From assembly GCF_947489365.1 (NCBI RefSeq), contig NZ_CANLDB010000005.1, positions 248,001 to 312,000 on the forward strand: 64,000 nucleotides of DNA. Reading direction: 5' to 3'. This stretch comes from an uncultured Nocardioides sp. (lineage in GTDB: Bacteria > Actinomycetota > Actinomycetes > Propionibacteriales > Nocardioidaceae). Within the stretch, counting starts at the first letter, position 1; every line of letters starts with the position of its first letter. The notes beneath the pieces are model-generated. The model had not been told where the DNA came from. It did no database searches and worked only from the letters and a program-made list of their open reading frames with translations. Of this stretch, positions 1-8,562 are shown piece after piece. A program made the position numbers and the translations under genes.

Positions 1-764
1 AGGCCGTGCCCGTCGATGTCGTCGGCGAAGAGCTTCTCGAGGTAGTGCTGCGTCTCGAGGTCCGAGGGGCCGGGCGGCTGGGTGACGTCGAACCGGTCCA
101 TCCCGGCGCGCTCCCAGGTGTCCGGGTCGGTCTCGACGATGAAGGTGCCGAGCTCGTCGCTGATCGGGTAGCCGTGGACGGCGAAGTGGCCGTGCTCGGA
201 GGCCCGGTGCAGGAAGGTCAGTCCGTCGAAGCGGTACGTCGTCCCGAACCAGATGAAGTGGGCGGTCGCCTCCTCCACGGTGTGGCCGAGGTCGACGTGG
301 TCCGCGAGCCAGCCCCGGACGGCCGAGTTCGCCCCGTCGGCGCCGACCACGAGGTTGTGCGTCGCGGCGAGGACGTCGACCTCGGGGGCCTCGGTGTCGA
401 AGCGCAGCTCGGCGCCGGCCCGCTCGGCGTTGTCCTGGAGCAGTCGCAGCAGGGTGCGGCGGTGGATGGCGGCCATGCCGTTGCCGGAGAAGCCGTGGGT
501 CGCCACCCCGGCCTCGGAGGCGAGACGGACCTCGATGCGGTCCCAGTGCTCGCCGTGGTCGCGCAGCCCGTCGCGCAGCACCGGGTCGGCCTCGTCGATC
601 GCCCGCAGCGTGGCGTCGGAGAAGACGACGCCGAAGCCGAACGCGTCGTCGCGTCCGTTGCGCTCGAAGACGGTCACCTCGAGGTCGGGACGGCGGGTGC
701 GGAGGAGAGCGGCGAGGAACAGGCCCCCGGGTCCTCCCCCGACGATCGCGATGCGGCTGGCCAT
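1..764 (-). CDS. FAD-dependent aromatic-CoA hydroxylase, partial
   Basis: The C-terminus lies outside the window; about 254 N-terminal residues are present. The protein opens with the FAD Rossmann motif GGGPGGLFLA (residues 8-17), followed by an acidic end of strand two (VFERN) and the block FGFGVVFSD near residue 45, which I associate with the salicylyl-CoA 5-hydroxylase and 2-aminobenzoyl-CoA monooxygenase branch of PHBH-fold flavoproteins. A second FAD motif, GADGANSAVR, lies near residue 150. The expected reaction is NAD(P)H-dependent ring hydroxylation of an aromatic acyl-CoA in the cytoplasm. It is divergent from the aromatic-acid symporter at 876, and a thioesterase lies nearby, which fits a salicylate/gentisate-like route. 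Whether it is the short hydroxylase or the longer two-domain form cannot be decided here. Confidence 0.85.
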   Translation of the reverse strand, partial: MASRIAIVGGGPGGLFLAALLRTRRPDLEVTVFERNGRDDAFGFGVVFSDATLRAIDEADPVLRDGLRDHGEHWDRIEVRLASEAGVATHGFSGNGMAAIHRRTLLRLLQDNAERAGAELRFDTEAPEVDVLAATHNLVVGADGANSAVRGWLADHVDLGHTVEEATAHFIWFGTTYRFDGLTFLHRASEHGHFAVHGYPISDELGTFIVETDPDTWERAGMDRFDVTQPPGPSDLETQHYLEKLFADDIDGHG

Positions 765-795
765 GTCCTCACCGTAGGCCAGATCCGACCCATGT

Positions 796-839
796 GCAAC
801 AGACAGACGGTGGACGTGCGAAATGTGTTGCGTTATGGT
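796..839 (+). promoter_or_regulatory. Divergent promoter/operator candidate
   Basis: Between the divergent hydroxylase and symporter genes lies an inverted repeat, GCAACA (796-801) and TGTTGC (826-831). A weak sigma70-like promoter, TGGACG (811-816) and TATGGT (834-839) with a 17-bp spacer, points toward the symporter. A regulator binding here could control both genes. The match is weak and unproven. Confidence 0.35.
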
Positions 840-875
840 CTGCGCCACACCGACCCCGTCCCCCGGGAGCACCGC

Positions 876-2195
876 ATGACCTCCAGCCCCGCCCTCTCCG
901 ACGCGACCGACGCGACGCCCGCGACCGACGGCGGGCGTCGACGCAGCCCCGGCGTCGTCATCGCCCTCTGCTTCGTCGCGATCGTCTTCGACGGCTACGA
1001 CCTCGTCGTGTACGGCGCGATCGTCCCCGACCTGCTCGCCTACACCGAGTGGGGCATGACGCCCGTCGACACCGGCCGCGTGGGCAGCCTCGCGCTGCTC
1101 GGCATGCTGTTCGGGGCCCTCTCGATCGGCTACCTCACCGACGTCGTCGGACGCCGGAAGGTCATGCTCGCCTCGGTCGCCGTCTTCTCGGTCCTGATGC
1201 TGGCCAGCGCGCTCGCGCCGTCCCCCTTCTGGTTCGGCACCTTCCGCTTCCTCGCCGGCCTCGGCCTCGGCGGCGTCATCCCCACCGCGATCGCCCTGAC
1301 GGTCGAGTACTCCCGCCCCGAGCGCCGCAACACCAACAACGCCCTGATGTTCTCCGGGTACGCCGTCGGCGGCATCGCCTCCGCGCTCGCCGCGCTCGCG
1401 CTGCTCGACACGGTCGGCTTCCGCGGGATGCTCGCGCTCGGCGCCCTGCCGCTGGTGACCGTCGTCCCGCTGCTGTTCTGGCTGCTGCCGGAGTCGCCTT
1501 CGTACCTCGCGGCGCAGGGGCGCCACGCGGAGGCCGCGGAGCTGCGGCGCACCTACGGGCTGCCGGACCCCGCGGTCGCGAAGGACGGTCCCGCCCCCGC
1601 CGGCGACCGGCTCGCCACGCTCGTGCGGGGCCGCTGGCTCGTCGCGACCGTCCTGTTCTGCCTCGCCGGGATCGCGGGCCAGACCCTCATCTACGGCCTG
1701 TCGACCTGGCTGCCGCAGCTGATGGTCGTCGCGGGCTACTCGGTCGACTCCTCGCTCGCGTTCCTGCTCACCGTCAACGTCGGCGCGGTCGTCGGCGTGG
1801 TCGTGTCGTCGTACGCCGCGGACCGATTCGGGCCCCGCCCGGTCACGGTCGTCTCGTTCACCGCGGCCGGCGTCGCGCTCGTCCTCATGGGCACCGGCCT
1901 GGCGAGCCTGCCGGTGATGTTCGCCCTCGTCGCCGTGGTCGGGTTCGGCTCCATCGGGGCGCAGATCCTCGTCAACGGCTTCGTCGCCACCTACTACCCG
2001 GACACCTCCCGCGCGAGCGCGCTCGGGATCACGCTCGGTCTCGGTCGTCTCGGGGCGATCCTGGCCATCTACGGCGGCGGCGTGCTCGTCGCCGCCGAGC
2101 TCGGCGACCTCGTCAACTTCGCCGTGTGGGCCCTCGCGGCCGCGCTCGGCGTGGCGGCGCTGCTCGCCGTGCCCCGTCGCTCCACCCTGTCCTGA
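876..2195 (+). CDS. MFS transporter, aromatic acid:H+ symporter family
   Basis: 439 residues with about 12 hydrophobic segments, the usual size for MFS. The motif FDGYDLVVYG near residue 38 in the first membrane helix is the mark of the AAHS family (PcaK, BenK, GenK), which imports benzoate-type aromatic acids with protons. The loop 2-3 motif GYLTDVVGRRKV and a conserved RFLAGLGLGGVIP block are also present. The ATG at 876 was chosen because it starts just before the first helix; upstream in-frame sequence is repetitive and runs through the promoter region. It is probably co-transcribed with the hydrolase at 2231 (35-bp gap). The substrate is inferred from the divergent aromatic hydroxylase. 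Confidence 0.85.
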   Translation: MTSSPALSDATDATPATDGGRRRSPGVVIALCFVAIVFDGYDLVVYGAIVPDLLAYTEWGMTPVDTGRVGSLALLGMLFGALSIGYLTDVVGRRKVMLASVAVFSVLMLASALAPSPFWFGTFRFLAGLGLGGVIPTAIALTVEYSRPERRNTNNALMFSGYAVGGIASALAALALLDTVGFRGMLALGALPLVTVVPLLFWLLPESPSYLAAQGRHAEAAELRRTYGLPDPAVAKDGPAPAGDRLATLVRGRWLVATVLFCLAGIAGQTLIYGLSTWLPQLMVVAGYSVDSSLAFLLTVNVGAVVGVVVSSYAADRFGPRPVTVVSFTAAGVALVLMGTGLASLPVMFALVAVVGFGSIGAQILVNGFVATYYPDTSRASALGITLGLGRLGAILAIYGGGVLVAAELGDLVNFAVWALAAALGVAALLAVPRRSTLS

Positions 2196-2230
2196 CCCGG
2201 CCCCACCCCCACCCGAGAAGAGAGACCCGC

Positions 2231-2956
2231 ATGTCGCACACCTTCGTCCTGATGCACGGCGCCTGGCACGGCGGCTGGGGCTGGAACCCCATCGCCGCGC
2301 ACCTCCGCGCCGCCGGCCACACGGTCGCGCTGCAGCCCACCGCCCCGGGCCTCGGGGACGACGACCCGCGCGGCGTCGGGCTGTCCGACGTCGTCGACCA
2401 CCTGGTCGGGGTCGTCGAGCGCGCCGACCTGCGCGACGTCGTCCTCGTCGGTCACTCCTGGGGCGGCATGGTGCTCACCGAGGCGGCCCCGCGGCTGCGC
2501 GACCGCCTGGCCCGGCTCGTCTACTTCTCGGCGTTCGTGCCCGAGGCCGGCGAGTCGCTCTACGACCTCGTGCCCGGCGACTACCAGGGCCTCTTCGGCC
2601 AGCTCTCCGCCGCCTCCGACGACAACACGGTCTCCATGCCGCTCGAGGTGTGGCAGGGCGCGTTCATGCAGGACGCCTCCGCCGAGGAGCAGGTCCTCGC
2701 CCACTCCCTGATGAAGCCGCACCCCTACGCGACGTTCACCGACGCCGTCACCACCGGTCCCGGCGACCTCGGCGTGCCCACGTCGTACGTCATCTCACCG
2801 GACGACGTCGCCCTCCCGCCGGGCGAGTTCGCGTGGGCCCCGCGGTTCCCGAACCGCCTCCCCGACACCCGCCTGGTGGAGACGGTCGGCAGCCACGAGT
2901 CCCTCTTCACCGCCCCCGCCGCCATCGCGGAGGCGCTGGTCAGGGCCGCCGACTGA
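2231..2956 (+). CDS. Alpha/beta-fold hydrolase
   Basis: 241 residues. The fold is shown by the oxyanion motif HGAWHGGWGW (residues 9-18), the nucleophile elbow GHSWGG near residue 77, a late acidic residue (SPDD, about 196) and a C-terminal histidine (VGSHES, about 222). The start ATG follows a purine-rich GAAGAGAG stretch. Short HGAWHGG hydrolases include salicylate esterases and related small-ester hydrolases of the plant methylesterase type. Its place behind an aromatic-acid symporter suggests it frees an aromatic acid from an ester, or acts on a ring-cleavage product. The substrate is not deducible from sequence. Confidence 0.8.
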   Translation: MSHTFVLMHGAWHGGWGWNPIAAHLRAAGHTVALQPTAPGLGDDDPRGVGLSDVVDHLVGVVERADLRDVVLVGHSWGGMVLTEAAPRLRDRLARLVYFSAFVPEAGESLYDLVPGDYQGLFGQLSAASDDNTVSMPLEVWQGAFMQDASAEEQVLAHSLMKPHPYATFTDAVTTGPGDLGVPTSYVISPDDVALPPGEFAWAPRFPNRLPDTRLVETVGSHESLFTAPAAIAEALVRAAD

Positions 2957-3125
2957 GCCCACGCTGGTCGAGGTGCGAGCGTCGCGCAGCGACCGAGCCT
3001 CGAGACCCCGCGAGACGCACGACCACACCTCACCGGGTTTCGAGGCTCGTCGCCGGCGCTCCTCGCACCTCAACCAGCGGTGGTCGAGGTGCGAGCGAAG
3101 CGAGCCTCGAAACCCCGTCAGCGTG
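2957..3125. repeat. Intergenic mosaic repeat, site 1
   Basis: Copies, in both orientations, of a short module resembling GGTCGAGGTGCGAGCG followed by GCGAGCCTCGAGACC fill the gap between two convergent genes. Opposed copies can pair into long hairpins. The same module occurs at about 8.3, 11.2-11.9 and 15.5 kb, always downstream of a gene, so a terminator or mRNA-end role like REP elements is plausible. Confidence 0.75.
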
Positions 3126-3130
3126 ACGGC

Positions 3131-3526
3131 TCAGACGTGGTCGGCGGCGAGGTTCTGCAGGCGGACGCTGCCGCGGGAGACCACGCGGTCGCCCTGGCTC
3201 GTCGTGACGTCCCAGACCTGCTGCAGCCGGCCGCGGTGGACGGGCGTGGCGACCGAGGTCAGGGGGCCGTCCTTCGTGGCGCGCAGGAAGTCGGTGGTGT
3301 TGGACACGCCGACGACCTGGCCGTCCTCGCCGAGCCACAGCGCGGCGCCGATGCTCGCGAGCGTCTCCACGACGCTGCAGTGCACGCCGCCGTGGACGAT
3401 CCCGTACGGCTGGTGGAGCGCCTCGCGGGCCTCCCAGGTGGCGACGACGCGGTCGGCGCCGGCCTCCGTCAGGTCGAGGCCCAGCCACTCCGCGAAGGGG
3501 CCCAGCATGCCGTTCAGCTCGCTCAT
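3131..3526 (-). CDS. PaaI-type hotdog thioesterase
   Basis: 131 residues, normal for this family. The hotdog motif PYGIVHGGVHCSVVET (about 40-55) carries the HGG turn and the downstream glutamate/threonine used in catalysis in PaaI-like aromatic acyl-CoA thioesterases. The ATG at 3526 is preferred because a GAGG sits nine bases upstream; an upstream ATG (3535) and GTG (3541) are possible. It probably releases CoA from an aromatic or acyl-CoA. In the salicylyl-CoA pathway a thioesterase turns gentisyl-CoA into gentisate, so its nearness to the hydroxylase is suggestive, though the two genes are not in one operon. Confidence 0.8.
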   Translation of the reverse strand: MSELNGMLGPFAEWLGLDLTEAGADRVVATWEAREALHQPYGIVHGGVHCSVVETLASIGAALWLGEDGQVVGVSNTTDFLRATKDGPLTSVATPVHRGRLQQVWDVTTSQGDRVVSRGSVRLQNLAADHV

Positions 3527-3589
3527 GTGACCCATCCTCACCGACCCGCGGCCCCGGCGGTCCGACAGGTCACGACACGACCGTTATCT

Positions 3590-3628
3590 GTGACAGATCA
3601 CTTGACGAACGCACAACTTGTGTAGAAC
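3590..3628 (+). promoter_or_regulatory. Promoter/operator candidate for the ABC importer
   Basis: The dyad GTGA-CAGA-TCAC (3590-3601) lies directly before TTGACG (3602-3607). A poor -10 (TAGAAC, 3623-3628) follows after a short 15-bp spacer. The dyad could be an operator. This is the only upstream region of the five-gene importer operon. Confidence 0.3.
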
Positions 3629-3695
3629 CTTTCGGCCACCAGCCCCGCATGACCCACGTCACACTTCGCAGACCTCGACGCCCCAGGAGCCACCC

Positions 3696-4880
3696 GTGCC
3701 CGCACTGCCCTCCCGCCGTCTCGCCCCGGCCGCCGTCCTGTCCACCGCCGCCCTCGTCCTCGCCGGCTGCGGCGGGGGCTCGCTGTCCGAGGACTCCGGG
3801 GACGGCGGCGACGACACCGTGACCGTCGGCCTCGTGCTCCCGGCGTCCGGCGTCTACGAGCCGCTCGGCGTCGACATGACCCGCGGGTGGGAGCTCTACC
3901 TCGAGCAGAACGACGGCATGCTCGGCGACCGCGAGATCGAGGTCGTCACGGCCGACGAGGGCGAGGGCCCGGACGTCGGCGTCCCCGCCACCACCCGCGT
4001 CATCACGCAGGACCAGGCCGACGTCGTCGTGGGCATCGTCAACTCCGCAACGGCGCTCGGCGTCAAGGAGGGGCTGGCCTCCTCCGAGGTCCCGCTGATC
4101 GTCGCCAACGCCGGCGCGGACGACCTCGCCGACGGCTCCGAGTGGGTGTGGCGGACGTCGTTCACCAACGGCGGCATCGCCGCCTCCCTGGGCGAGCAGG
4201 TCGCCGAGGACGTCGGCGACGAGCCGGTCTACCTGATGGCCGCCGACTACGCCGCGGGCGAGGAGTCCATGGCCGGGTTCCGCGAGGCGTTCGAGGCCGC
4301 GGGCGGCACGGTGGCCGGGGAGTCGCTGACGCCGTTCGGGACGACGTCGGACTACCAGCCGTTCCTGACCCGCGCGCAGAACTCCGACGCGGGCGCGATC
4401 TACGCCTTCTACGCCGGCGCGGAGGCCGTCAGCTTCGTGACCCAGTACCGCGAGTTCGGCGCCGCCGAGGACCTCCCCCTCTACGGCCCCGGCTTCCTCA
4501 CCGAGGGCGGCGTCCTCGAGGCGCAGGGCGACGCCGCGGTCGGCGTCCAGACCGCGATGCACTACTCGAACCTCCTGGACACCCCGGAGAACACCGAGTT
4601 CGTCGACGCCTACGTCGAGGCGTACGACGCCCAGCCCACGACGTACGCCGTCCAGGCCTACGACGCGGCCGCGGCGCTCGACGCGGCGCTGGCCACCTCC
4701 GACGGCACCAGCGGCGCGGACATCGCGGCCGCGCTCGGCGAGGTCGGCGAGTTCTCCGACAGCCCCCGCGGCCCGTGGAGCTTCGACGACGACCACAACC
4801 CGGAGCAGACCTACTTCCTGCGCGAGGTCGAGGACGTCGACGGCGCCCCCGGCAACGTCGTGCAGGGCGAGCTGAACTGA
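3696..4880 (+). CDS. ABC importer substrate-binding lipoprotein (LivK-like)
   Basis: 394 residues. The GTG start is set by AGGAG six bases upstream and by the lipoprotein signal that follows: a charged RR, a hydrophobic stretch, and the lipobox LAGC with the cysteine near residue 24. The mature protein begins with the periplasmic-binding-protein type I pattern VTVGLVLPASGVYEPLG and keeps the family layout (VVGIVNSATALG, YLMAADYAAGEESM). It should be tethered outside the membrane and deliver a small acid or amino acid to the LivHM-type permeases downstream. Liv-family importers also carry aromatic acids, ureas and amides, so the aromatic-catabolism neighbours make an aromatic ligand a fair guess. 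Confidence 0.88.
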   Translation: MPALPSRRLAPAAVLSTAALVLAGCGGGSLSEDSGDGGDDTVTVGLVLPASGVYEPLGVDMTRGWELYLEQNDGMLGDREIEVVTADEGEGPDVGVPATTRVITQDQADVVVGIVNSATALGVKEGLASSEVPLIVANAGADDLADGSEWVWRTSFTNGGIAASLGEQVAEDVGDEPVYLMAADYAAGEESMAGFREAFEAAGGTVAGESLTPFGTTSDYQPFLTRAQNSDAGAIYAFYAGAEAVSFVTQYREFGAAEDLPLYGPGFLTEGGVLEAQGDAAVGVQTAMHYSNLLDTPENTEFVDAYVEAYDAQPTTYAVQAYDAAAALDAALATSDGTSGADIAAALGEVGEFSDSPRGPWSFDDDHNPEQTYFLREVEDVDGAPGNVVQGELN

Positions 4881-4929
4881 CCGCTCGCCCCCGGCGGGTC
4901 GAGACCCCGAGCAGAGAAGAGACCCACCC

Positions 4930-5820
4930 ATGGGCTGGCTCGACGCCAACCTGATCAGCGTCCTCAACGGGTTCGCCCTGGCGGCACTGCTGTTCCTCAT
5001 CGCCGTGGGGCTGTCGCTGGTGTTCGGCACGATGGACGTGCTGAACCTGGCCCACGGCAGCCTCTCCCTGATCGGGGCCTACCTCGGGGTCGCGCTGGTC
5101 GGGGACGGAGCCTCGATCGGGGCCTTCGTGCTCGCGGCGCTGCTGGCCGCCGTGGTCGGCGCGCTGCTCGGGGCCGCGCTGGCCGCGATGACCAGCGCGA
5201 TCACCGACCACCTGCGGCAGGCGCTGCTCACCCTGGGGGTGGCCCTGATCGCGGCGGACGTCCTGCGGGAGCTGTTCGGCTCCGACCCCGAGCGGGTCTC
5301 GGCCCCGGCGGCGCTGGCGGGCTCGGTCGACGTCCTCGGGCGGCCCTACCCCGTCTACCGCCTGTCGGTCGTCGCCGTCGCGGTGGTGATCGGGCTCGCG
5401 CTCTACTACGTGCTCGAGCGCACCCAGGCGGGTGCGATCGTCCGCGCCACGGTCGCCGACCGCGGCATGGTCGAGGCGATCGGCATCCGCTCCCAGGTCG
5501 TGCTGCTCGGCGTGTTCGGCGTCGGCGCGGCCCTGGCCACGCTCGGTGGCCTGCTCGCCGGGCCCGTCCTCGGCGCCCGGCCCGGCCTGGACTCGACGGT
5601 GCTGCTGCTCGCGCTCGTCGTCGTCGTGGTCGGCGGCCTCGGCTCGGTCCGCGGGGCGCTGCTCGGCGCGCTGCTCGTCGGGCAGGTCCAGACCCTCGGG
5701 GTCAGCCTCCTGCCCGGGCAGGCGTCGTTCCTGCTCTTCGGGGCGATGGCCCTGGTGCTGCTGCTGCGTCCCCGGGGCCTGCTGCCCTCGCCGTACGCCC
5801 ACGCCGGGGGCCACGCATGA
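4930..5820 (+). CDS. livH: Branched-chain amino acid-type ABC permease, LivH family
   Basis: 296 residues, highly hydrophobic, with about eight membrane segments. The N-terminal block GLSLVFGTMDVLNLAHGSL is diagnostic of LivH permeases, and GLGSVRGALLGALLVG near the C-terminus is the cytoplasmic-loop region that meets the ATPase. The ATG at 4930 follows GAGAAGAG. Its stop overlaps the next start (ATGA at 5817), so it is translationally coupled to livM. It forms half of the membrane channel of the importer. Confidence 0.92.
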   Translation: MGWLDANLISVLNGFALAALLFLIAVGLSLVFGTMDVLNLAHGSLSLIGAYLGVALVGDGASIGAFVLAALLAAVVGALLGAALAAMTSAITDHLRQALLTLGVALIAADVLRELFGSDPERVSAPAALAGSVDVLGRPYPVYRLSVVAVAVVIGLALYYVLERTQAGAIVRATVADRGMVEAIGIRSQVVLLGVFGVGAALATLGGLLAGPVLGARPGLDSTVLLLALVVVVVGGLGSVRGALLGALLVGQVQTLGVSLLPGQASFLLFGAMALVLLLRPRGLLPSPYAHAGGHA

Positions 5821-6764
5821 GGCGCGCGCTCGTCCCGGGCGTCGTCGTCGCGGTGGTGCTGGTGCTCGTCGCGCTGCCGCTGTTCCTGACGCCGTACCCC
5901 ATCTCGCTGGTCACGCGGATCCTCGCCTTCGGGCTGCTCGTCGTGTCCGTCGACCTGCTGACCGGCGTCACCGGGCTGCCGTCGCTGGGCCAGATCGCGT
6001 ACTTCGGGGTCGGCGCCTACACCGCCGGGATGGTCGGGGTGCACGTCACCGACAACCTCCCCGTCCAGCTCCTCGCCGGGGTCGCGCTGGCCGCCGTGGC
6101 CGCCCTGGTCACCGGCGCCTTCGTGGTCCGGACCTCGGGGATCGTCTTCCTCATGGTCACCCTCGCCGTCGGCGAGCTGACCCACCGCCTCGCGGACGGC
6201 CTCGACGCCGTCGGCGGCAGCAACGGCCTGGCGGGCATCCCCCCGGGCACGGTGCTGCCGGGCGGGGAGCCGCTGCTGATCGCCGGGTTCGTCTACTGGT
6301 GGGTGCTCGCCGTCTTCCTGCTCGGGATGGCCGTCGCCCTCGTCGTCTCGCGCTCGCCGCTGGGCCGGGCGATGCGCGGCGTCCGGGAGGCCGAGGGCCG
6401 CCTGCCCGCCCTGGGCCAGCGGACCTACGCGATCAAGCTCGCCGCGTTCGTCGTCGCGGGCGCCGTCGCCGGTGCGGCCGGCACGGCGTGGACGGCGCAG
6501 AACCGGTTCGTCTCCCCCGGCGACCTCGCGTTCTCGGTCTCGGCGATCGCTCTCCTGAGCGTCGTCCTCGGCGGCGCCGGCACCCTGTGGGGCCCGCTGC
6601 TGGGCGCCGCGGTCGTCATCGTCGTCCGCGACGAGCTGGCGGCGTACGTCGCCGGGTACGGCGAGCTGCTGCTCGGCGTCCTGTTCGTCGTGGCCGTCTA
6701 CGCCCTGCCCCGCGGCATCGCGGGCTCGAGACTGAGGCGGGTCCCGTCGGTGAAGCCCGCATGA
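5817..6764 (+). CDS. livM: Branched-chain amino acid-type ABC permease, LivM family
   Basis: 315 residues with an N-terminal hydrophobic helix and the LivM hallmark GLPSLGQIAYFGVGAYTAG near residue 55. The coupling loop contains RSPLGRAMRGVRE (about 178-192), followed by a conserved GGAGTLWGPLLGA segment. It overlaps livH and livG by four bases each. It pairs with LivH to form the transmembrane pore. Confidence 0.92.
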   Translation: MRRALVPGVVVAVVLVLVALPLFLTPYPISLVTRILAFGLLVVSVDLLTGVTGLPSLGQIAYFGVGAYTAGMVGVHVTDNLPVQLLAGVALAAVAALVTGAFVVRTSGIVFLMVTLAVGELTHRLADGLDAVGGSNGLAGIPPGTVLPGGEPLLIAGFVYWWVLAVFLLGMAVALVVSRSPLGRAMRGVREAEGRLPALGQRTYAIKLAAFVVAGAVAGAAGTAWTAQNRFVSPGDLAFSVSAIALLSVVLGGAGTLWGPLLGAAVVIVVRDELAAYVAGYGELLLGVLFVVAVYALPRGIAGSRLRRVPSVKPA

Positions 6765-7564
6765 CCGCCCTGCTCGAGGTCCAGGGCCTCACGCTCCGGT
6801 ACGGCGCGGTCACCGCCGTCGACGACGTCACCCTCACCGTCGCCGAGGGGTCGCGACACGCCCTGATCGGCCCGAACGGCGCCGGCAAGTCGAGTCTCTT
6901 CTCGGTGCTCGGCGGGGCCACGCGGGCCACCTCCGGCACGGTGCGCTTCGGCGGCACCGACATCACCTCGGCCGACGAGGTCGCCCGCGCCCGCGCCGGG
7001 CTGGTGCGGACCTACCAGCACTCCAGCCTGTTCCTGCGGCTGTCGGTGCTCGACAACGTCAAGCTCGCGGTCGAGCGGCAGAGCGGTCGGCCCCTGCGGC
7101 CCTGGCCCTCCCCGCGCGCCGACCGTCGCGTCGCCGCGGCGGCGCTGGAGCGGCTCGAGCAGGTGGGCCTCGCCGAGCGACGCCGCGAGCCGGTGTCGTC
7201 GCTGTCCCACGGCGAGCGCCGCCAGCTCGAGGTCGCCCTCGTGCTCGCCTGCGAGCCACGGCTCGTGCTGTTCGACGAGCCCACCGCGGGCATGTCCGCG
7301 GCGGAGACCACCCGCTTCCTCGAGCTCGTCGAGGGCCTGCCGCGCGAGATCACCACCGTCGTCGTCGAGCACGACCTCGACGTCGTGTTCCGCCTCGCCG
7401 ACCGCATCAGCGTCCTCGCCGCCGGGAGGCTGATCGCCGACGGCACCCCCGAGGAGGTCCGCTCCGACGCGGGGGTCAACGCGGCCTACCTCGGCGCCGC
7501 CGACGGCCGCGAGGCGCTCTTCACCGACGCCCCCGACCCCACCACCGAAGGGGGCCGCGCATGA
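6761..7564 (+). CDS. livG: ABC importer ATP-binding protein, LivG family
   Basis: 267 residues. Walker A GPNGAGKSS (about 38-46), Q-loop near TYQHSSLF, signature LSHGERRQLEVALVLA (about 147-162), Walker B LVLFDEPTAGMS (about 167-178) and the H-loop VVEHD are all present. The RTYQHSSLF sequence after the Walker A half is LivG-like. Both ends overlap neighbours by four bases. LivG and LivF form the nucleotide-binding dimer that drives import. Confidence 0.92.
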   Translation: MTALLEVQGLTLRYGAVTAVDDVTLTVAEGSRHALIGPNGAGKSSLFSVLGGATRATSGTVRFGGTDITSADEVARARAGLVRTYQHSSLFLRLSVLDNVKLAVERQSGRPLRPWPSPRADRRVAAAALERLEQVGLAERRREPVSSLSHGERRQLEVALVLACEPRLVLFDEPTAGMSAAETTRFLELVEGLPREITTVVVEHDLDVVFRLADRISVLAAGRLIADGTPEEVRSDAGVNAAYLGAADGREALFTDAPDPTTEGGRA

Positions 7565-8301
7565 CCACGCCTGTTCCTGCCGCGCCCGTCATGACCGTGC
7601 GCGGTCTCGTCTCCGGGTACGACGGCAGCCGGGTCGTCGACGAGGTCGACCTCACCGTGGCCGCCGGCGAGACCGTCGCCCTGCTCGGTCGCAACGGCGT
7701 CGGCAAGACCACCCTCGTCGAGACGGTGATGGGCCTGGTCCGGCCGGTCGCCGGGCAGGTGCTCGTCGGCGCCGACCAGGTCGACGTCGCCGGCCGCAAG
7801 CCCCACGTCGTCGCCCGCGCCGGCGTCGCGATCGTCCCCCAGGGACGCCGGGTCTTCGCCCCGCTGACGGTGGAGGAGAACCTGCGGGTGGCTGCCCGCA
7901 AGCGGAAGGGCCGGACCGGCCAGACCTGGACCGTCGACGGCGTCTACGCCCTCATGCCCCGCCTGGCCGAGCGTCGTACCAACCTGGGCTCGCAGCTCTC
8001 GGGCGGCGAGCAGCAGATGCTCGCCATCGGCCGCGCCCTGCTCGGCTCGCCGGACCTGCTCCTGCTCGACGAGCCCTCCGACGGCCTCGCCCCCGCGGTC
8101 GTCGAGACCGTCGGGGAGGTTCTCCGCGACCTCGCCGGCTCCGGCATGGCGCTGCTGGTCGTCGAGCAGGACCTGCGGCTCGCGTTCTCGGTGGCCGACC
8201 GGGTCGTGGTCATGAACAAGGGCCGGATCGTCCACGAGTCCACGACCGCGGAGTTCCGCTCCGACGGCGCCCGCGCCCGCTCGCTGCTCGGGATCGGCTG
8301 A
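7561..8301 (+). CDS. livF: ABC importer ATP-binding protein, LivF family
   Basis: 246 residues. Walker A LGRNGVGKTT (about 44-53), the family stretch IVPQGRRVFAPLTVEENL, signature LSGGEQQMLAIGRALL and Walker B LLLDEPSDGLAP are intact. The QGRR.F..LTV.ENL block separates LivF from LivG. This is the last gene of the importer operon. Repeat DNA at 8308-8562 separates it from the convergent sulfotransferase gene. Confidence 0.92.
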   Translation: MTTPVPAAPVMTVRGLVSGYDGSRVVDEVDLTVAAGETVALLGRNGVGKTTLVETVMGLVRPVAGQVLVGADQVDVAGRKPHVVARAGVAIVPQGRRVFAPLTVEENLRVAARKRKGRTGQTWTVDGVYALMPRLAERRTNLGSQLSGGEQQMLAIGRALLGSPDLLLLDEPSDGLAPAVVETVGEVLRDLAGSGMALLVVEQDLRLAFSVADRVVVMNKGRIVHESTTAEFRSDGARARSLLGIG

Positions 8302-8307
8302 GTCGGC

Positions 8308-8562
8308 GCGGCCTCGGAGATCGAGGTGCGAGCGTCGCGCAGCGACCGAGCCACGAGATCCGGTGAGGTGCCCTGGGTCTGTCGCGGGGTCTCGTGGCTC
8401 GGCCGTGACCGGCCTCGCACCTCGACCTCCGATGGTCCCCCGGAGATCGAGGTGCGAGCGTCGCGCAGCGACTGAGCCACGAGATCCGGTGAGGTGACCT
8501 GGGTTCGTCGCGGGGTCTCGTGGCTCGGCCGTGGCCGGCCTCGCACCTCGACCTCCGATGGC
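8308..8562. repeat. Intergenic mosaic repeat, site 2 (tandem pair)
   Basis: Two nearly identical units of roughly 120 bp lie head to tail, each starting near GAGATCGAGGTGCGAGCG and ending near CCTCGCACCTCGACC. Within each unit the two ends are inverted copies, so each can fold on itself. The block fills the gap between convergent genes. It belongs to the same family as the blocks at 2957, 11225 and 15530. Confidence 0.75.

Noticed and set aside
6..875. N-terminal extension of the MFS transporter
   Set aside because: The added residues are antisense to the flavin hydroxylase and lack the composition of a transporter domain; ATG 876 fits the family.
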